From: Elymus sibiricus
Lineage: Eukaryota; Streptophyta; Magnoliopsida; Poales; Poaceae
Assembly (NCBI GenBank): GCA_039707655.1
Contig: CM077664.1
Span: forward strand, 29,500,781-29,564,780
Direction of reading: 5' to 3'
Length of the DNA stretch: 64,000 bases
Shown here piece after piece: positions 46,488 through 58,213 of this stretch. Position 1 is the stretch's first letter. Each line of letters begins with the position of its first letter. Made by a program: the position numbers and the translations under genes. A model generated the notes under the pieces. That model saw only the letters and a program-made list of their open reading frames with translations, searched no databases and was not told where the DNA came from.

Positions 46488-47477
46488 TTGCCGGAAATTC
46501 CCCGCCCCTCTGCCCGCCAGCAGCAACAACGAGTACGTCCCTGTGCCCATGTCCCCCGCACGAGCGGTAGCAGCAGGTGCCCGCGCCGGCGACGGCCAGC
46601 CGAAGATGGAGATGGTGCTCTAGGACTGGAGATGGCGACGGCGGCTGGAAAAATGGCGACGACGACGACGCCGGCGGCGGCCATGGCAAGGTATGGCCAT
46701 TCTCGTCGTGTTCACCAGCGTGGCTGTGTTTGGTGGCGCCCGTCCCTCTGGTGGCAGCGACCTCCTAGTACTCGTTTTCGAGCAGTTGATAGGCGAGGGA
46801 AGAGGATTCGGGACGAGGGTTGCCAGGGCTTGTCCCCTCAGCCGACGCCAGCGGCCTCGAAGGCATCTTCCGCGCGCGTGAGCGCCCCCTACATCAACTT
46901 GGGTGCTTCCATTACGTTGGACGTTGCTGCACAACTTGCCAAATGTAGCTCCGATGCGGTCTATGCCACGGGCACTGAAACAATCTGTGGCCGCTGGAAG
47001 CATCTGCACAGAGATGAACAGGAGGAGCGCGCTATGGTGCAGTGTGCTGGAGTCAAGCATGTGATGTTTGGGGTCCCTACTCCGCAAATAGCAACAGTGA
47101 GCTTTCTAGCCACAGATTGCCTTTCTGCTATACTTGAGAGCACTGCAGGTTCCAAGAGAAGACTCTCTGATGGTCAAGATATTTTTTTTCACATGAACAC
47201 CACTAGTACCGGGAGTGTAGATTTTAGGAGTGGTGATGATAATAGTGTGTCTTGTAAAACAGTGTGCGTTGAGAGAGTTGAGACTGTGTTTGGTGTAGAT
47301 GGGTATGTCAATCATGTAATTGAGGAAGTGGACGGGGGAGAGGAGGTGCTCCAGGATAGAAGGAGGGACTTTGTAGGAGAGGAAAAGGATGTGGGTAATA
47401 CGGTTAATGAAGCTACCGGCTTTGGAGCTGCCAGTGAACTGACGGGCGCGGCTCATGTCGCCCGTCAGGAGCCATGA
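46488..47477 (+). pseudogene. Possible ORF1 region of a LINE
   Basis: A frame of 329 residues ends TGA at 47475-47477. The first part is low-complexity Arg/Pro/Ala and is probably leader sequence; there is no DUF4283 or CCHC knuckle, so most of a normal ORF1 is missing. The acidic C-terminal part (GYVNHVIEEVDGGEEVLQDR) ends in ARQEP and overlaps the ORF2 ATG by 4 bases (ATGA), as in plant LINEs. No ATG is required upstream; the first bases of the frame are uncertain. Confidence 0.5.
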
Positions 47478-49470
47478 AAATTATGAGTTGGAACTGTCAA
47501 GGCTTGGGTCAGCCTCGTACAGTCCAAGAGCTTGTGTGTCTTTCCAAGAAGCACCGACCCAACGCCATCTTCCTTTCTGAAACAAGAAATAATAAAAATT
47601 ATGTTAAGAGTTTGCGTTATCATTTAGGTATGAAATATGTTTATACTGTTTTTGTACAAGGTAAAGTTGGTGGTCTGGCCGTGTTATGGGTTGAAGTTTA
47701 TTATCTTGAATTAAACAAGTTTGGGGAACATTTTATTGATACGTACATTGGCGATGGAGATGGCACAAAGTGGAGGTGCACCATCGTTTATGGGGAACCA
47801 AAGGCGATCCAAAGGTACATTATGTGGAATGTGAGGCGTATTAAACATCTTAGCAATGGTTCTTGGTGTATGGTGGGAGACTTCAACGAAGCCATGTGGC
47901 AGAATGAGCATTTCTCTTGGCGTAGGAGGTCATCTAAACTAATGGCTAATTTTCATGAGGTCCTCTCGTAATGTAACTAATTATATATGGGCTACCAAGG
48001 CGTGCCATGGACATATAATAATAAACAAGATGGTAACAGAAATGTGAAGGTACGTCTGGTTCGCGAGGTGACCTGCGCTCAATGGTCTTCATTGTTTCCG
48101 CATGGTAAGGTATCTCACATTTTCAGCTCCAGGTCAGACCATTGCCCTCTTATTATTCACTTGTTGGGATTGCCTTGCGTTCGTAAAATTACAAAGTATT
48201 ATAGATATGAATCGTATTGAGAGACAGATGATCAAATTAAGTCTTGTTGGATTAAAGGGTCACAAATAGAGGATTTGGGGGATGTTGCAAATAATCTGGA
48301 CAAAGTTATGAAATCTCTTTATGGTTGGAGTTGGCTTCATATTGGCTATCTTCCTAAAAACTTGATTCAGCTCGCAAGAGATTACATACCTTTTTTGAGA
48401 GATGATCATGATGCTTCCTTGGAGAGGAAGAAGATTCACATGGGGATGGAAGAGTTAGTTATTAAAGAAGAAATTTTGTGGAAGCAAAGATCATGTATTG
48501 ATAGACTGAGATGGGGGATTGGAATACAAATTATTTTAAGCGGAAGGCATCCTGGAGGGCAAAAAAGAATAATATTTCTGCACTTAGAAAGGACAATGGG
48601 TCCCTCACGGAGAATCTGGAAGAAATTCAAGATATTGCTAATTCGTTCTTTAAGCAGCTTTACACTTGTGATGCCACGGTTGATCCATCTCTAATTATTC
48701 TGCTTGTGTGACCTATTGTGAATGATGATATGAATGTTGATTCATGCAAACCTTTCTCTGAGCAAGAAATTAGGGATGCTCTTTTCCAAATTGGTCCGTT
48801 GAAAGCTCCAGGGCCGGATGGCTTTCCGGCTAGGTTTTCCCAACGGAATTGGGGTTTCATCAAGGATGATATTGTTCGGGTAGTTCAATAGTTTTTTATA
48901 TCTGGAAAGATGCCTGATGGGGTAAAAATACGATTATTGTTCTTATTCCTGAAGTGAAGAATCCCCAGTCAATTAAAGATTTTCGGATTAGTCTATGCAA
49001 TGTTATCTACAAGATTATTTCCAAGTGTCTTGCTAACAGTCCGAGACCTCTCCTGGATGGTATGATCTCCCCTACCCAAAGTGCGTTTATTTCAGGCAGA
49101 TTAATTTCTGATAATGCTCTCATAGCTTTTCAACGTATGCACTCGTGAAGTACGTTAAAGGATCATGGAGAGGAATTATGTGCATACAAACTTGATCTTG
49201 CTAAAGTGTGTGATCAGGTGGACTGACAATTTTTTAGGAGTATGCTTGTGGTATTAGGCTTTGTGCCTGTGTGGATTAATTGGATTATAACGTCTGTTAC
49301 GTCAATTAACTTTGTTATGTGGTTTAATGGGCAACTATTGGATACGTTCTCCCCTTCCCTCGGGCTCAGACTAGGAGATCATTTATCTCCGTACTTATTA
49401 CTTTGCTACAGCCTCGGTTGAGATTATGGCTGATATTAAAATGGACGCATCCGTTGCAAAGGATATTGTA
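47474..49470 (+). pseudogene. LINE ORF2: endonuclease and partial reverse transcriptase, degenerate
   Basis: The ATG at 47474 starts MKIMSWNCQGLGQPRTVQEL, the AP-endonuclease start (Asn in WNCQG). Downstream come SETRN (Glu), MVGDFNEAMW and, after frame breaks, FSSRSDHCPLIIH (Ser-Asp-His). RT signatures follow: LKAPGPDGFPARFSQ near 48800, QSAFISGRLISDNALIAFQ near 49090, YKLDLAKVCDQVD near 49180 and LRLGDHLSPYLL near 49360. Stops lie at about 47970, 48216, 48710, 48890, 49146 and 49224. The YADD box, zinc region and RNase H are missing, so the 3' end is truncated near 49470. This nicking and copying enzyme would drive LINE insertion but is dead here. Confidence 0.88.
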
Positions 49471-50429
49471 GTCTAGTTTTATGTGGGCCTCCTATAGTCA
49501 TTAATGATTTTGGGAAAAAGTATCATTAGCAACTCAAGTTTACCCTGTACGGGCTTCCGATTGTCTCGCGCATTTATAACACGCAAGCGGATCGGACAAA
49601 ATGTAAATTGCATTCAGGTAAGAACTTTAATCAAGCACTCTTATTTATTTGCGTGCATCTCCGAAGGGAAAAACAAAACTTCTTCTCAAAAAAAGCATAC
49701 ATATTATGTTACAATATCTCGCCCGAAGAATACATAGAGAGAGTCAATAGGAAGTCGATCGTGCAGCCTAACATGAGAGCGACACGTGTCCATCCCGTTC
49801 GCCGAGCGCTGACACTCGACAAAGCCACATCCTCTTTGCCGAGTGCTGACACCGGCCAAACACACAGTCACTCTGCTAAGTTCCGACACTCGGCCTATTT
49901 TCTGGCTGGTACGCTACCAGAGCGTGCCATGTGGTGGCCTTTACCGAGTCCGGCGGGGTGGCGCTCAACAAATACCCCCAAGAGTTACCAGTTTGCAGTG
50001 CGTGGCACCTTTGTCGAGTGTGTAGTTCTCAGCATACATACTTTTTCTAAGTGTTATAACCTTCAAATCTTTGGTGAGATGATTTTTTCATTTGCTTTGC
50101 CATTAGCCATGTAATAAAACATATAACATATTTTTTCTGTTATATGTAGTCAGACTATAATTCGTGTCTACCAGAGGAATATTTGCATTATCTGTAGCTA
50201 AAACTGGCAATGATTGGACAAATGGTGCGTGTTGCACAACTGCTCAAAACAAGGCCCAAATAGGGTGTAGACATATGTTTTCTACCCAACAACATCGGTG
50301 TTTTATTGTGCAAGAGATCCGGAGTAACAGATTTCGCCTATCAAAAGGGAAGCTCAAAATAATAGATTACAGATCCAAAATCAAATTTCTCAACTTAATT
50401 TTGGCATGGGGTAACTAATACCAGTTCGC
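49471..50429. other. Intergenic DNA with a CACTA-like sub-terminal repeat patch
   Basis: At about 49795-49900 and 49945, GCCGAGTGCTGACAC and inverted CACTCG/GCACTCGG-like motifs recur (TTTGCCGAGTG type), as in sub-terminal regions of some cereal DNA transposons. No element ends could be fixed. The stretch 50040-50429 follows the 3' end of the acyltransferase pseudogene and holds nothing recognised. Confidence 0.45.
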
Positions 50430-51328
<899 letters not shown>

Positions 51329-52089
51329 CTGGTGTACAGTAAAATGCAAGGATCAAAACACAAGCCGCATTAGTTTCATGAAATATATATGAAAATCAGA
51401 AAAGTACACCAAGTGATGTATGAAATTCTCTACCCTCCTTAGACCTTGGTTATGCCAGTGTTTAGCTGTTACTTTTTGTTATCTTCGTCCAGCTGCATGG
51501 TATTCTTTATGCTTGGCTTTTGTATTTCTTTATTGCTCTTTAGCCTTTGTGAGAAATATATCTTATATTTACTAATTGGAGGCACCATACGAGACTCCAC
51601 ATTAATCCTCAAAACTAAACAAATTGTCCATTCGATCTCTAAGTTAATCATCTAGAGCCGTCGGATGAGGTAACTTAGGAGTCCTAGGCTGATGTCCCAC
51701 GTATAGCTCTTTGAGGAGAAAAAAACCTGGTTGTTGTCCCACGTGTAACTCTTTTTGAAGAAAAAAAACATCTCCTCGCAGACTTCTTCCTCAGCCAATC
51801 CTGCTGGCGAGAGAAACAGAGCCCTAGCGCTGCTCCTCCTCATCCGGTCCTCTTCCTTCTATCTAATCTGAAGTTTTCGCGCAACAATCATCTAAAGTGT
51901 TCCAACCTGTCTCTTTCCAATCTTCATCCATGTTGAATCTCCACTAGCTCAACACCCCAACGAAGATGCAATCCATGTTGCTGTTGGCTGAGGAGAAGGC
52001 GTTCAATCCCCTCGACTTCAAGACCCGGGGAAACTGCAATTAAACTTGGAAGATGCAGTGCAGAAGGAGGCACATCAAACACAGTTGGA

Positions 52090-52221
52090 ATCAGATCAGA
52101 CATCCGCCATTATTGGTGAATCAGATCGGACATCTGCCATTATTGGTGAAGCTCCAGATCGAGTGGAGGAACTATGAGCAGAGAGATGGCGCCGAGGAAC
52201 TATGAGCAGAGAGATGGCGCC
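52090..52221 (+). repeat. Two short tandem duplications
   Basis: ATCAGATC(A/G)GACATC(C/T)GCC… is duplicated as 30-bp units (52090-52119, 52120-52149; two differences). GAGGAACTATGAGCAGAGAG… is duplicated as 28-bp units (52166-52193, 52194-52221; no difference seen). Confidence 0.92.
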
Positions 52222-53351
52222 ACCCTACCCTATTATTACAGTTTGTCCCCGGCCACTCCTATCCTTACACTGCAGGCATGTAATCCATTGTCCTCAAATC
52301 TGTGATGTACTCTACCTCCTGTTATAATCACAGAACTCCCAATATATCTTATTAATCCAAAACACATTATTAAAAAACATTGATACTGTACATGCCCATC
52401 TATGAGCACTGTAAGGAACGAGGAGAACCACCAGGGGTGGTCTGCATCTCTTCCAGCAGCAGCACACAATCCCTGCAACAGTGTTTGCACATGTTAGATT
52501 GATCCCGTTGCTCTTCATACTTTGTATCTCTCCACCTTCCAAGTTCTGACCACGCATCCCTCCTCTGTTATCCGGTTTGTTGAGTTAATCACAGAATCCC
52601 CAATAAGTCGGCTTCATCACATGAAGAAAAATTGGCCTTTTCCCTTTTAATCTTGCAGCACCTCTCTTTACCAGATTATACGTTAGCGGGAGGGGATGAG
52701 AACCAGCAGGGGTGGTATGCAACGCCTAAAGTGGAACACTGCACGGGCATCCCTCCGACGATGATGATAGCACGAGCTTGAGAGCGCCCAACTCCTCCAT
52801 CAATCCCTGCTGTTAAGGTTAGCTCCTTGATGCTCCTGCAGGTCCCGTTTGGCTACTATATACAATCCAGGATCGTTAGATAAGGTAGGCCGGATCATGT
52901 TTGTGCTTTGTTTGATGTTTTCCTGGTCTGCGCACATTCATTTGAAATAGTTCCCATCATGTCACAGGAATGAGCTTCGTGCAGATAGGTAGAAATAAGT
53001 TTGTGATCAAAAGACAATGAATACATTTACTGAAAAATATATGAAGGTGGATCCAGTGAATTACTTTGACTGGAGACTTATGTACTGTTAGTATCTTTGA
53101 AGCTCTTGCCTTCTGTACGTACTGAATTAACAAAATTGTAATGTTCAGGAGATGATGCGGCGCTCCAAACTACTCATCATAGTAGTTAGCAAATCATTGT
53201 TTATTGTCAGTTATGCACTTATTCTTCTCTTCATATATAATACTATTACTATTTTGGGGAAAGACATCACGTTTCTCTCTCTTTCTGTCGACATGAATGC
53301 TGAGTTTTGATCTTAGTCTTCGGGATTGCATGGTGTGATTATGTTCAACAG

Positions 53352-53464
53352 AAGACACTTATATCAGTGGTAGATCAACGACAACGTACGAGGACTGCCT
53401 TGACGAGAGCTACTCATGGGCGCGCATGTTTCAGTATGCAGCCAGAGTCATTCAGTCAACAAAG
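53352..53464 (+). other. Exon-like coding segment of unknown origin
   Basis: TTCAACAG before 53352 and AAAG|GTAATG after 53464 fit splice sites. One frame across the whole segment is open and reads TTTYEDCLDESYSWARMFQY followed by AARVIQSTK, a natural-looking composition. I cannot name the family. It may be a gene fragment, perhaps carried by a Helitron that ends at 57170; this is an inference. Confidence 0.35.
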
Positions 53465-53882
53465 GTAATGCAATGGCATCATACTGGACGCAACCAAGGC
53501 AGTGGCAATATAATCTCGGCTAATGCTTCTATTTAATTTGTTTTTTTGCACCATGCTTTATACATATGTGTAGTTGCTTGGAACAACTGATTGGTCAGAC
53601 CTGACAACATCTTTAAATCGGCCAGAAATTTGTATACAAATAAAGAAGGAAAAACAATGAGCTATCCTTATGGATGATCCTTGACAAAGTTATCATATTT
53701 TCGTGAGTACATATGTACGCCATATATCCAATATTTGTATAGTAAATATACATCTTACACCAAAATATTTAAGAATCCCCAGTTCAATATATTATTTTTT
53801 ATAAATAAATTCATGATTGACCACATGCATATATAACAAATTCAATGCATATATCCAACGTTATGGAAATAAAGGACAATAT

Positions 53883-54259
53883 TGTTAGAGTTGTGTCGAA
53901 TATTGTGTACAAGATAGGTTACAGTTGGACTCTGAGTAGTATTGTGTTTACATAGGATATGGAGTCGTGTCCTAATAGGACACTTGTATCCTAGGCCTCT
54001 CATATATAGCGGGGGTAGACACACGATGTAACCTATGCCAACATAATAGCACAGGAACGCAGGGGGAGCCGGCGGTGTGTGCCGGTGCCCAGGGCGGCCA
54101 GGGTGCGGTATTGTGACGGTGTCTCGGGGAGGAGCGCCCGTAGTCAAGCCCCGGGGATGTAGCCATATCGGTGAACCTCGTTAACAAATCTCGGTGTCGT
54201 GCTTGTGTGATTGCTTGGTCCTCGGATGATCGATGGTGTGCCTCGGATTTATTCTAACA
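53883..54259 (+). repeat. 5' LTR of the small copia-type element
   Basis: 377 bp. A TATA-like CTCATATATAGCGG is at about 54000. The copy at 56009-56385 appears identical by eye. Confidence 0.95.
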
Positions 54260-54261
54260 AG

Positions 54262-54275
54262 TGGTATCATGAGCT
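54262..54275 (+). other. Primer-binding site, initiator-Met type
   Basis: TGGTATCATGAGCT differs from the usual plant TGGTATCAGAGC by one inserted T, two bases after the LTR. It supports copia affiliation. Confidence 0.75.
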
Positions 54276-56008
54276 AGGTTGTTCGAGGTTGCTGGTCTAG
54301 AGGAGGAAGATTCGATGTCATGATCATCGTCGGCTAGCAGCAGACGGAAGCGATCGGGAGACGTCGTCAGATCCAAGATAGCAGTCAGAAGCAGTATCCT
54401 TCGCCATGCAGCGGCAGACCGATTTGACGGCGGCTGGCAAGACGTGCGGCGGTTGATCAGGTGGATCGATCGGGCGAGCGTCAAGCAGCGCATGCGAGTT
54501 GCGGCAGCAGCGACACGCGTCGTGTTCGAAGCCGACTCGGCGAGATCGGCAGCAGATTGATCGCGTGCGGAAACCGATGCAGCAGGTAGGCAACTGGGAC
54601 TTGGCGTATAGGCGGCGCGTCTTACGCGCTGGTCGTGGCGCGGGAGCACACGGCCCAGTCATCATGGCTGCGGCCCAGGTGTTGGGTGGCCCAGGCGTGT
54701 AAAGCTAGCAAAGGCAAGGCAAGCAACGATGCAATGGGATCGAGGCTGCGGTGCGTGGTGCTGGGAGCAAGACAGATATTTGTTTGGTGAAAAAAAAAAA
54801 GACACAAGGGCTATTAGTCAGATCGTGCGGTGCTATCAAGGAAAAGGAAAAGAAAAGAAGAGTCCAAAAGCTAAGTGTGCTGGATTGGAGTTCTTTGGTG
54901 ATCTCTTTGGTACGTGCACACAGGAAAGTTTTTTGAGGGACTTTATTTTGTTTTCTTTGTCTGGTACACATTTGTGTATGGATGGTGATGGTCACGATGA
55001 CGGCTTGAGGAGCCTGGAGTGTGTCATGCAGTCGGAAAGATTCGGCTGGGTCGGACTAGACAGTCTGACGGATCGACGCGAGTCGGTTGATACGGAAGAC
55101 GGTGGTGCGATCGGCGACGACGACGACGACATATGAACGTGATGCTGATGGTGACCGACTTCTGGGCGTGGAAACACGTGGCACATGCCCGAGGGCGTGT
55201 GTGGCTTCGACAAGACTATGGTGCGGGGTTGATTCAAGGTGGTGTACACACGAAGCTTGAAGTCAACGGGGCACGGGGTGGACTGATCATCTACCATGGA
55301 GTCATGTTGAATGTGGAGTTGGATTGAGGGGCTACGGTGTAAGGATCCGGAGAATCGCAGCCTATTCAGTGGGAAAAGCGAGAGACACGTAGTTCGGACT
55401 GGAGCCCAGTGGTCTGATGGAAGCGTGAAACTCGTCATCGGTCGGTGATGATCGGTGGTACTCTGCAGTGGGGTTGAGTGGTGTGGGTTCGCGACCCTTT
55501 GAGACTCGACCGGGACAGTGGAGGCTCGACGCAGTAATAGCGGCGAGGCGTGCGGTATGCACGGGACATGGAGACGGGCCAGGGCTCTGGTGGTCATACA
55601 TGTGGTGAGACAACTGCGAATTTGACTCGGGATGACTACAAGCAATGGTGAAATTCCTTCAAGTTTCAGACAGGCGGTCAAGAAAAGAGCGGTGATGTTG
55701 AGTTCAGGTAACTCTTATGTGTGACACCCAATATATGAGTTGTTCATTTTCACGCAGGTCAGTGATCGGTGTGTGATGGTGTTGGATACTCTGGAAGTTG
55801 GAAGCGCAAACTAGAGTAATGTGGAACTTAATTTCGCTCGAGTGTTGACTGTGTTCAAGAAAAGAAGGGACTACAAGTTGCAGGTGGAGTCACATGGAGT
55901 CTTTGGAGTAGCAGCGGTGCTCATGGGATAAGCTCAAGTTCAATGTACATGGAAGTTTGACACATGGACAAATTCAAGGTGGTGGAGAATATTCGCCAAG
56001 GTGGAGTT
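54276..56008 (+). other. Internal region of the small copia-type element, no gag or pol
   Basis: The longest plus-strand frame (54729-55136, 135 residues from ATG) begins MQWDRGCGAWCWEQDRYLFG and ends in an Asp run; it resembles no retrotransposon protein. GC-rich DNA up to about 54700, a lysine-codon-rich patch near 54840, and the final polypurine tract are the visible features. The element must move using proteins of others. Confidence 0.7.
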
Positions 56009-56385
56009 TGTTAGAGTTGTGTCGAATATTGTGTACAAGATAGGTTACAGTTGGACTCTGAGTAGTATTGTGTTTACATAGGATATGGAGTCGTGTCCTA
56101 ATAGGACACTTGTATCCTAGGCCTCTCATATATAGCGGGGGTAGACACACGATGTAACCTATGCCAACATAATAGCACAGGAACGCAGGGGGAGCCGGCG
56201 GTGTGTGCCGGTGCCCAGGGCGGCCAGGGTGCGGTATTGTGACGGTGTCTCGGGGAGGAGCGCCCGTAGTCAAGCCCCGGGGATGTAGCCATATCGGTGA
56301 ACCTCGTTAACAAATCTCGGTGTCGTGCTTGTGTGATTGCTTGGTCCTCGGATGATCGATGGTGTGCCTCGGATTTATTCTAACA
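56009..56385 (+). repeat. 3' LTR of the small copia-type element
   Basis: Same 377 bp as 53883-54259, flanked on the right by the second AATAT. Confidence 0.95.
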
Positions 56386-56390
56386 AATAT

Positions 56391-57141
56391 AACAAAGAGC
56401 AACATCGGACATTCAATTTAGTGTCATTCGGCTTCAGTATTGAGAGAAATAAAGTTAGGGTAACTATTCATTCTTAATGGAATAAATTGGTCGTGCAGCA
56501 AATGTAATGTAAGCAGATGTGTTTCTATGATAAGGGAATCACATATATTACCAATAGGACAATATGCATGTGTTCGTCCTCGGCGACCAAAAGATGAAAG
56601 GAAATGATTGCCCTCTCACCTTGATATAATTATACGCCTTTGCATGAAACGAGCTAAACATATCTAACAAAGTTATGGCTGATAAAATATTTTTTCATGA
56701 AGAAGCATAGAAAACATAAGATGACAGTTGCTTACTGTCTTTGCAAACTATCAGACGCAAAAAAAGTGTTTAATTTCATCGGACCTCACGATTTGTTCCA
56801 ATTAAACATAGATTCCTATAGATATTTTGAAAATTTATAGATACATTGGTTCAAAGGAAACATCACAGAAAACGAACTTCACATTTGCAACTATGTTGCC
56901 CGCCAGTACTTCTTCATATTAATGTGAACTATATATCAAATTTGAGAATTAGGAGACATGGCACGTCCGAAAAAGGATAATTCATGCTAATCATCTAATC
57001 ATAACTTGATCAAACAATGGTAATCCCTCTTTCCCTGAGATCACTAAACAAACATATTACATGTTAAAAATATTATTATAGTTGTCCTAAAATTGTACTT
57101 CTTATAAATGTCGTAGATCATAAATATTAAATATCCACTAG
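56391..57141. other. AT-rich intergenic DNA, possibly inside a Helitron
   Basis: No gene and no long frame is seen. It leads into the hairpin and CTAG end at 57142-57170, so it may be the 3' part of a Helitron, but no 5' TC end was located. Confidence 0.4.
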
Positions 57142-57170
57142 CCCGTGCGGGTGCACGGGTTGATGACTAG
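57142..57170 (+). mobile_element. Helitron-like 3' terminus
   Basis: CCCGTGC (57142-57148) and GCACGGG (57153-57159) form a 7-bp GC stem with loop GGGT; after a short spacer (TTGATGA) the sequence CTAG ends at 57170 and is followed by T. A hairpin just before CTRR, with T after the end, is the mark of Helitron 3' ends. The 5' end, which should start TC after A, was not identified, so the extent is unknown. Confidence 0.62.
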
Positions 57171-57683
57171 TTTGGCTAGTGAGGATCATGTAATAATTTA
57201 TCATCGTCTTCTATCCAAAACATGGAAGAACTTAGCGCCTTGATTTCACAAAGGTTAATTACGATCAGTGCACTCATAGTCGATATGAGACAACATTCTG
57301 TTGTGGTAGCACACATGTTCGTAGATAATGTAGGAGTGACAGCTGTTGTATTACTGTCCGCCGACACCAAAAAAAATGGTCAATTTTATATCGAAAGAGT
57401 CAAACGAATATCGGCGAATCACACCTTTAATGTTACAGTGTCTTTCTCCAATATCCAATTCTATACTCCCTCTTTTCAATATACAATACATATTAGATAT
57501 TTTCAAGATTTGTAGGAAAACATATGAATATCCTCAATACCAAATACGTAAGAGACATGGAAATATATTTCACTGGTATTCTAGCTGTCAATAATTTTTT
57601 GATAACCTTTTTCAAAGTATACAAAGTTTGATTTGGGACAAAAGTAGGTATGCACTATATTTTTACATGGAGGGGGTTGAGGG
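57171..57683. other. Intergenic DNA with one unrecognised short ORF
   Basis: A 97-residue frame from ATG 57222 to 57515 has no recognised domain and lies in AT-rich DNA; it may be chance. GGTTGAGGG (to 57683) precedes the LTR; the last five bases, GAGGG, are the possible target site. Confidence 0.4.
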
Positions 57684-58168
57684 TGTCCCGGACTAGGGGG
57701 TCCTAACCCATACGGCCTGTCATAGGTGGGCCGAACTAGTGGGCCGTCTGCCATCGCCTGAAGGATAACCGAATTATGTACCACCTCGTGAAAAAGATGG
57801 AAACCTCCGAAGACTTGGCGTGCACTTCAAGGATAGTTCTTATCATCGACATGTTTATCCCTAGCTGGTAACCGACCATATGTGTAAGCCTAGGTACCCC
57901 CGGCGCCTATATAAGCCGAGGGGTTTAGTCCGTAGAGGCATAATCACAAGCCTTAGGGTTTAGCTCATACTCATACGATCTCGAGGTAGATCCTTTGTAC
58001 TTGGTACTTCACCACATCAATATAATCCAAGCAGGACATAGCGTATTACCTCTTCGAGAGGGCCCGAACCTGGGTAAAACATCGTCCCCTTCGTCTCCTG
58101 TTACCCATCGATCCCAGATCCACAGCTCGGGACCCCCTACCCGAGGTCTGCCGGTTTTTTTACCGACA
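57684..58168 (+). repeat. LTR of the 57684 gypsy element
   Basis: 485 bp; starts TGTCCCGGACTAGGGGG, ends TTACCGACA. TATATAAGCCGAGG at about 57907 is the likely TATA box. AGCAGGACATAGCGTATTAC and CCCGAACCTGGGTAAA are shared with the LTR at 31237. Confidence 0.87.
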
Positions 58169-58213
58169 TTAGTGCTTTCATTGAGAGTTCCGCTGTGTGG
58201 TCACCCAGGATCA

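Larger units (their letters stand above)
51329..53882. other. Intergenic region upstream of the acyltransferase remnant, with gene-like scraps
   Basis: No exon 1 of the acyltransferase was recognised. A short frame at 51966-52043 (MQSMLLLAEEKAFNPLDF…) with a CT-rich leader looks like the 5' end of a gene. Two adjacent tandem duplications lie at 52090-52149 (2 x 30 bp) and 52166-52221 (2 x 28 bp). An exon-like segment is at 53352-53464. The rest is AT-rich and unremarkable. Confidence 0.5.
53883..56385 (+). mobile_element. Small non-autonomous copia-type element with identical LTRs (Veju-like)
   Basis: LTRs 53883-54259 and 56009-56385 are each 377 bp, TGTTAGAG…TTCTAACA, and I see no difference between them. 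The target-site duplication is AATAT (53878-53882 and 56386-56390). The primer site AGTGGTATCATGAGC follows the 5' LTR (initiator-Met type with one extra base) and AAGGTGGAGTT precedes the 3' LTR as polypurine tract. The 1.75-kb internal part has no gag or pol. Size and LTR length are close to the wheat element Veju as I remember it; that match is unverified. Confidence 0.94.

Noticed and set aside
46488..46880. N-terminal part of the 329-residue frame as a genuine LINE ORF1
   Set aside because: Low-complexity Arg/Pro/Ala composition and no DUF4283 or CCHC motif; only the C-terminal end near 47477 is credible.
46126..49470. The minus-strand LINE (to 46125) and plus-strand LINE (from 46488) as one inverted element
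   Set aside because: They hold different parts of ORF2 on opposite strands and no extended inverted similarity was seen between them, so they are two insertions.
54254..54665. Minus-strand ORFs of 113-131 residues inside the small copia-type element
   Set aside because: Arg/Ser-rich shadow frames in GC-rich DNA, opposite to the element's own strand, with no domain.
57222..57515. 97-residue ORF as a gene
   Set aside because: No recognised domain, AT-rich context, no promoter or splice signals; chance cannot be excluded.
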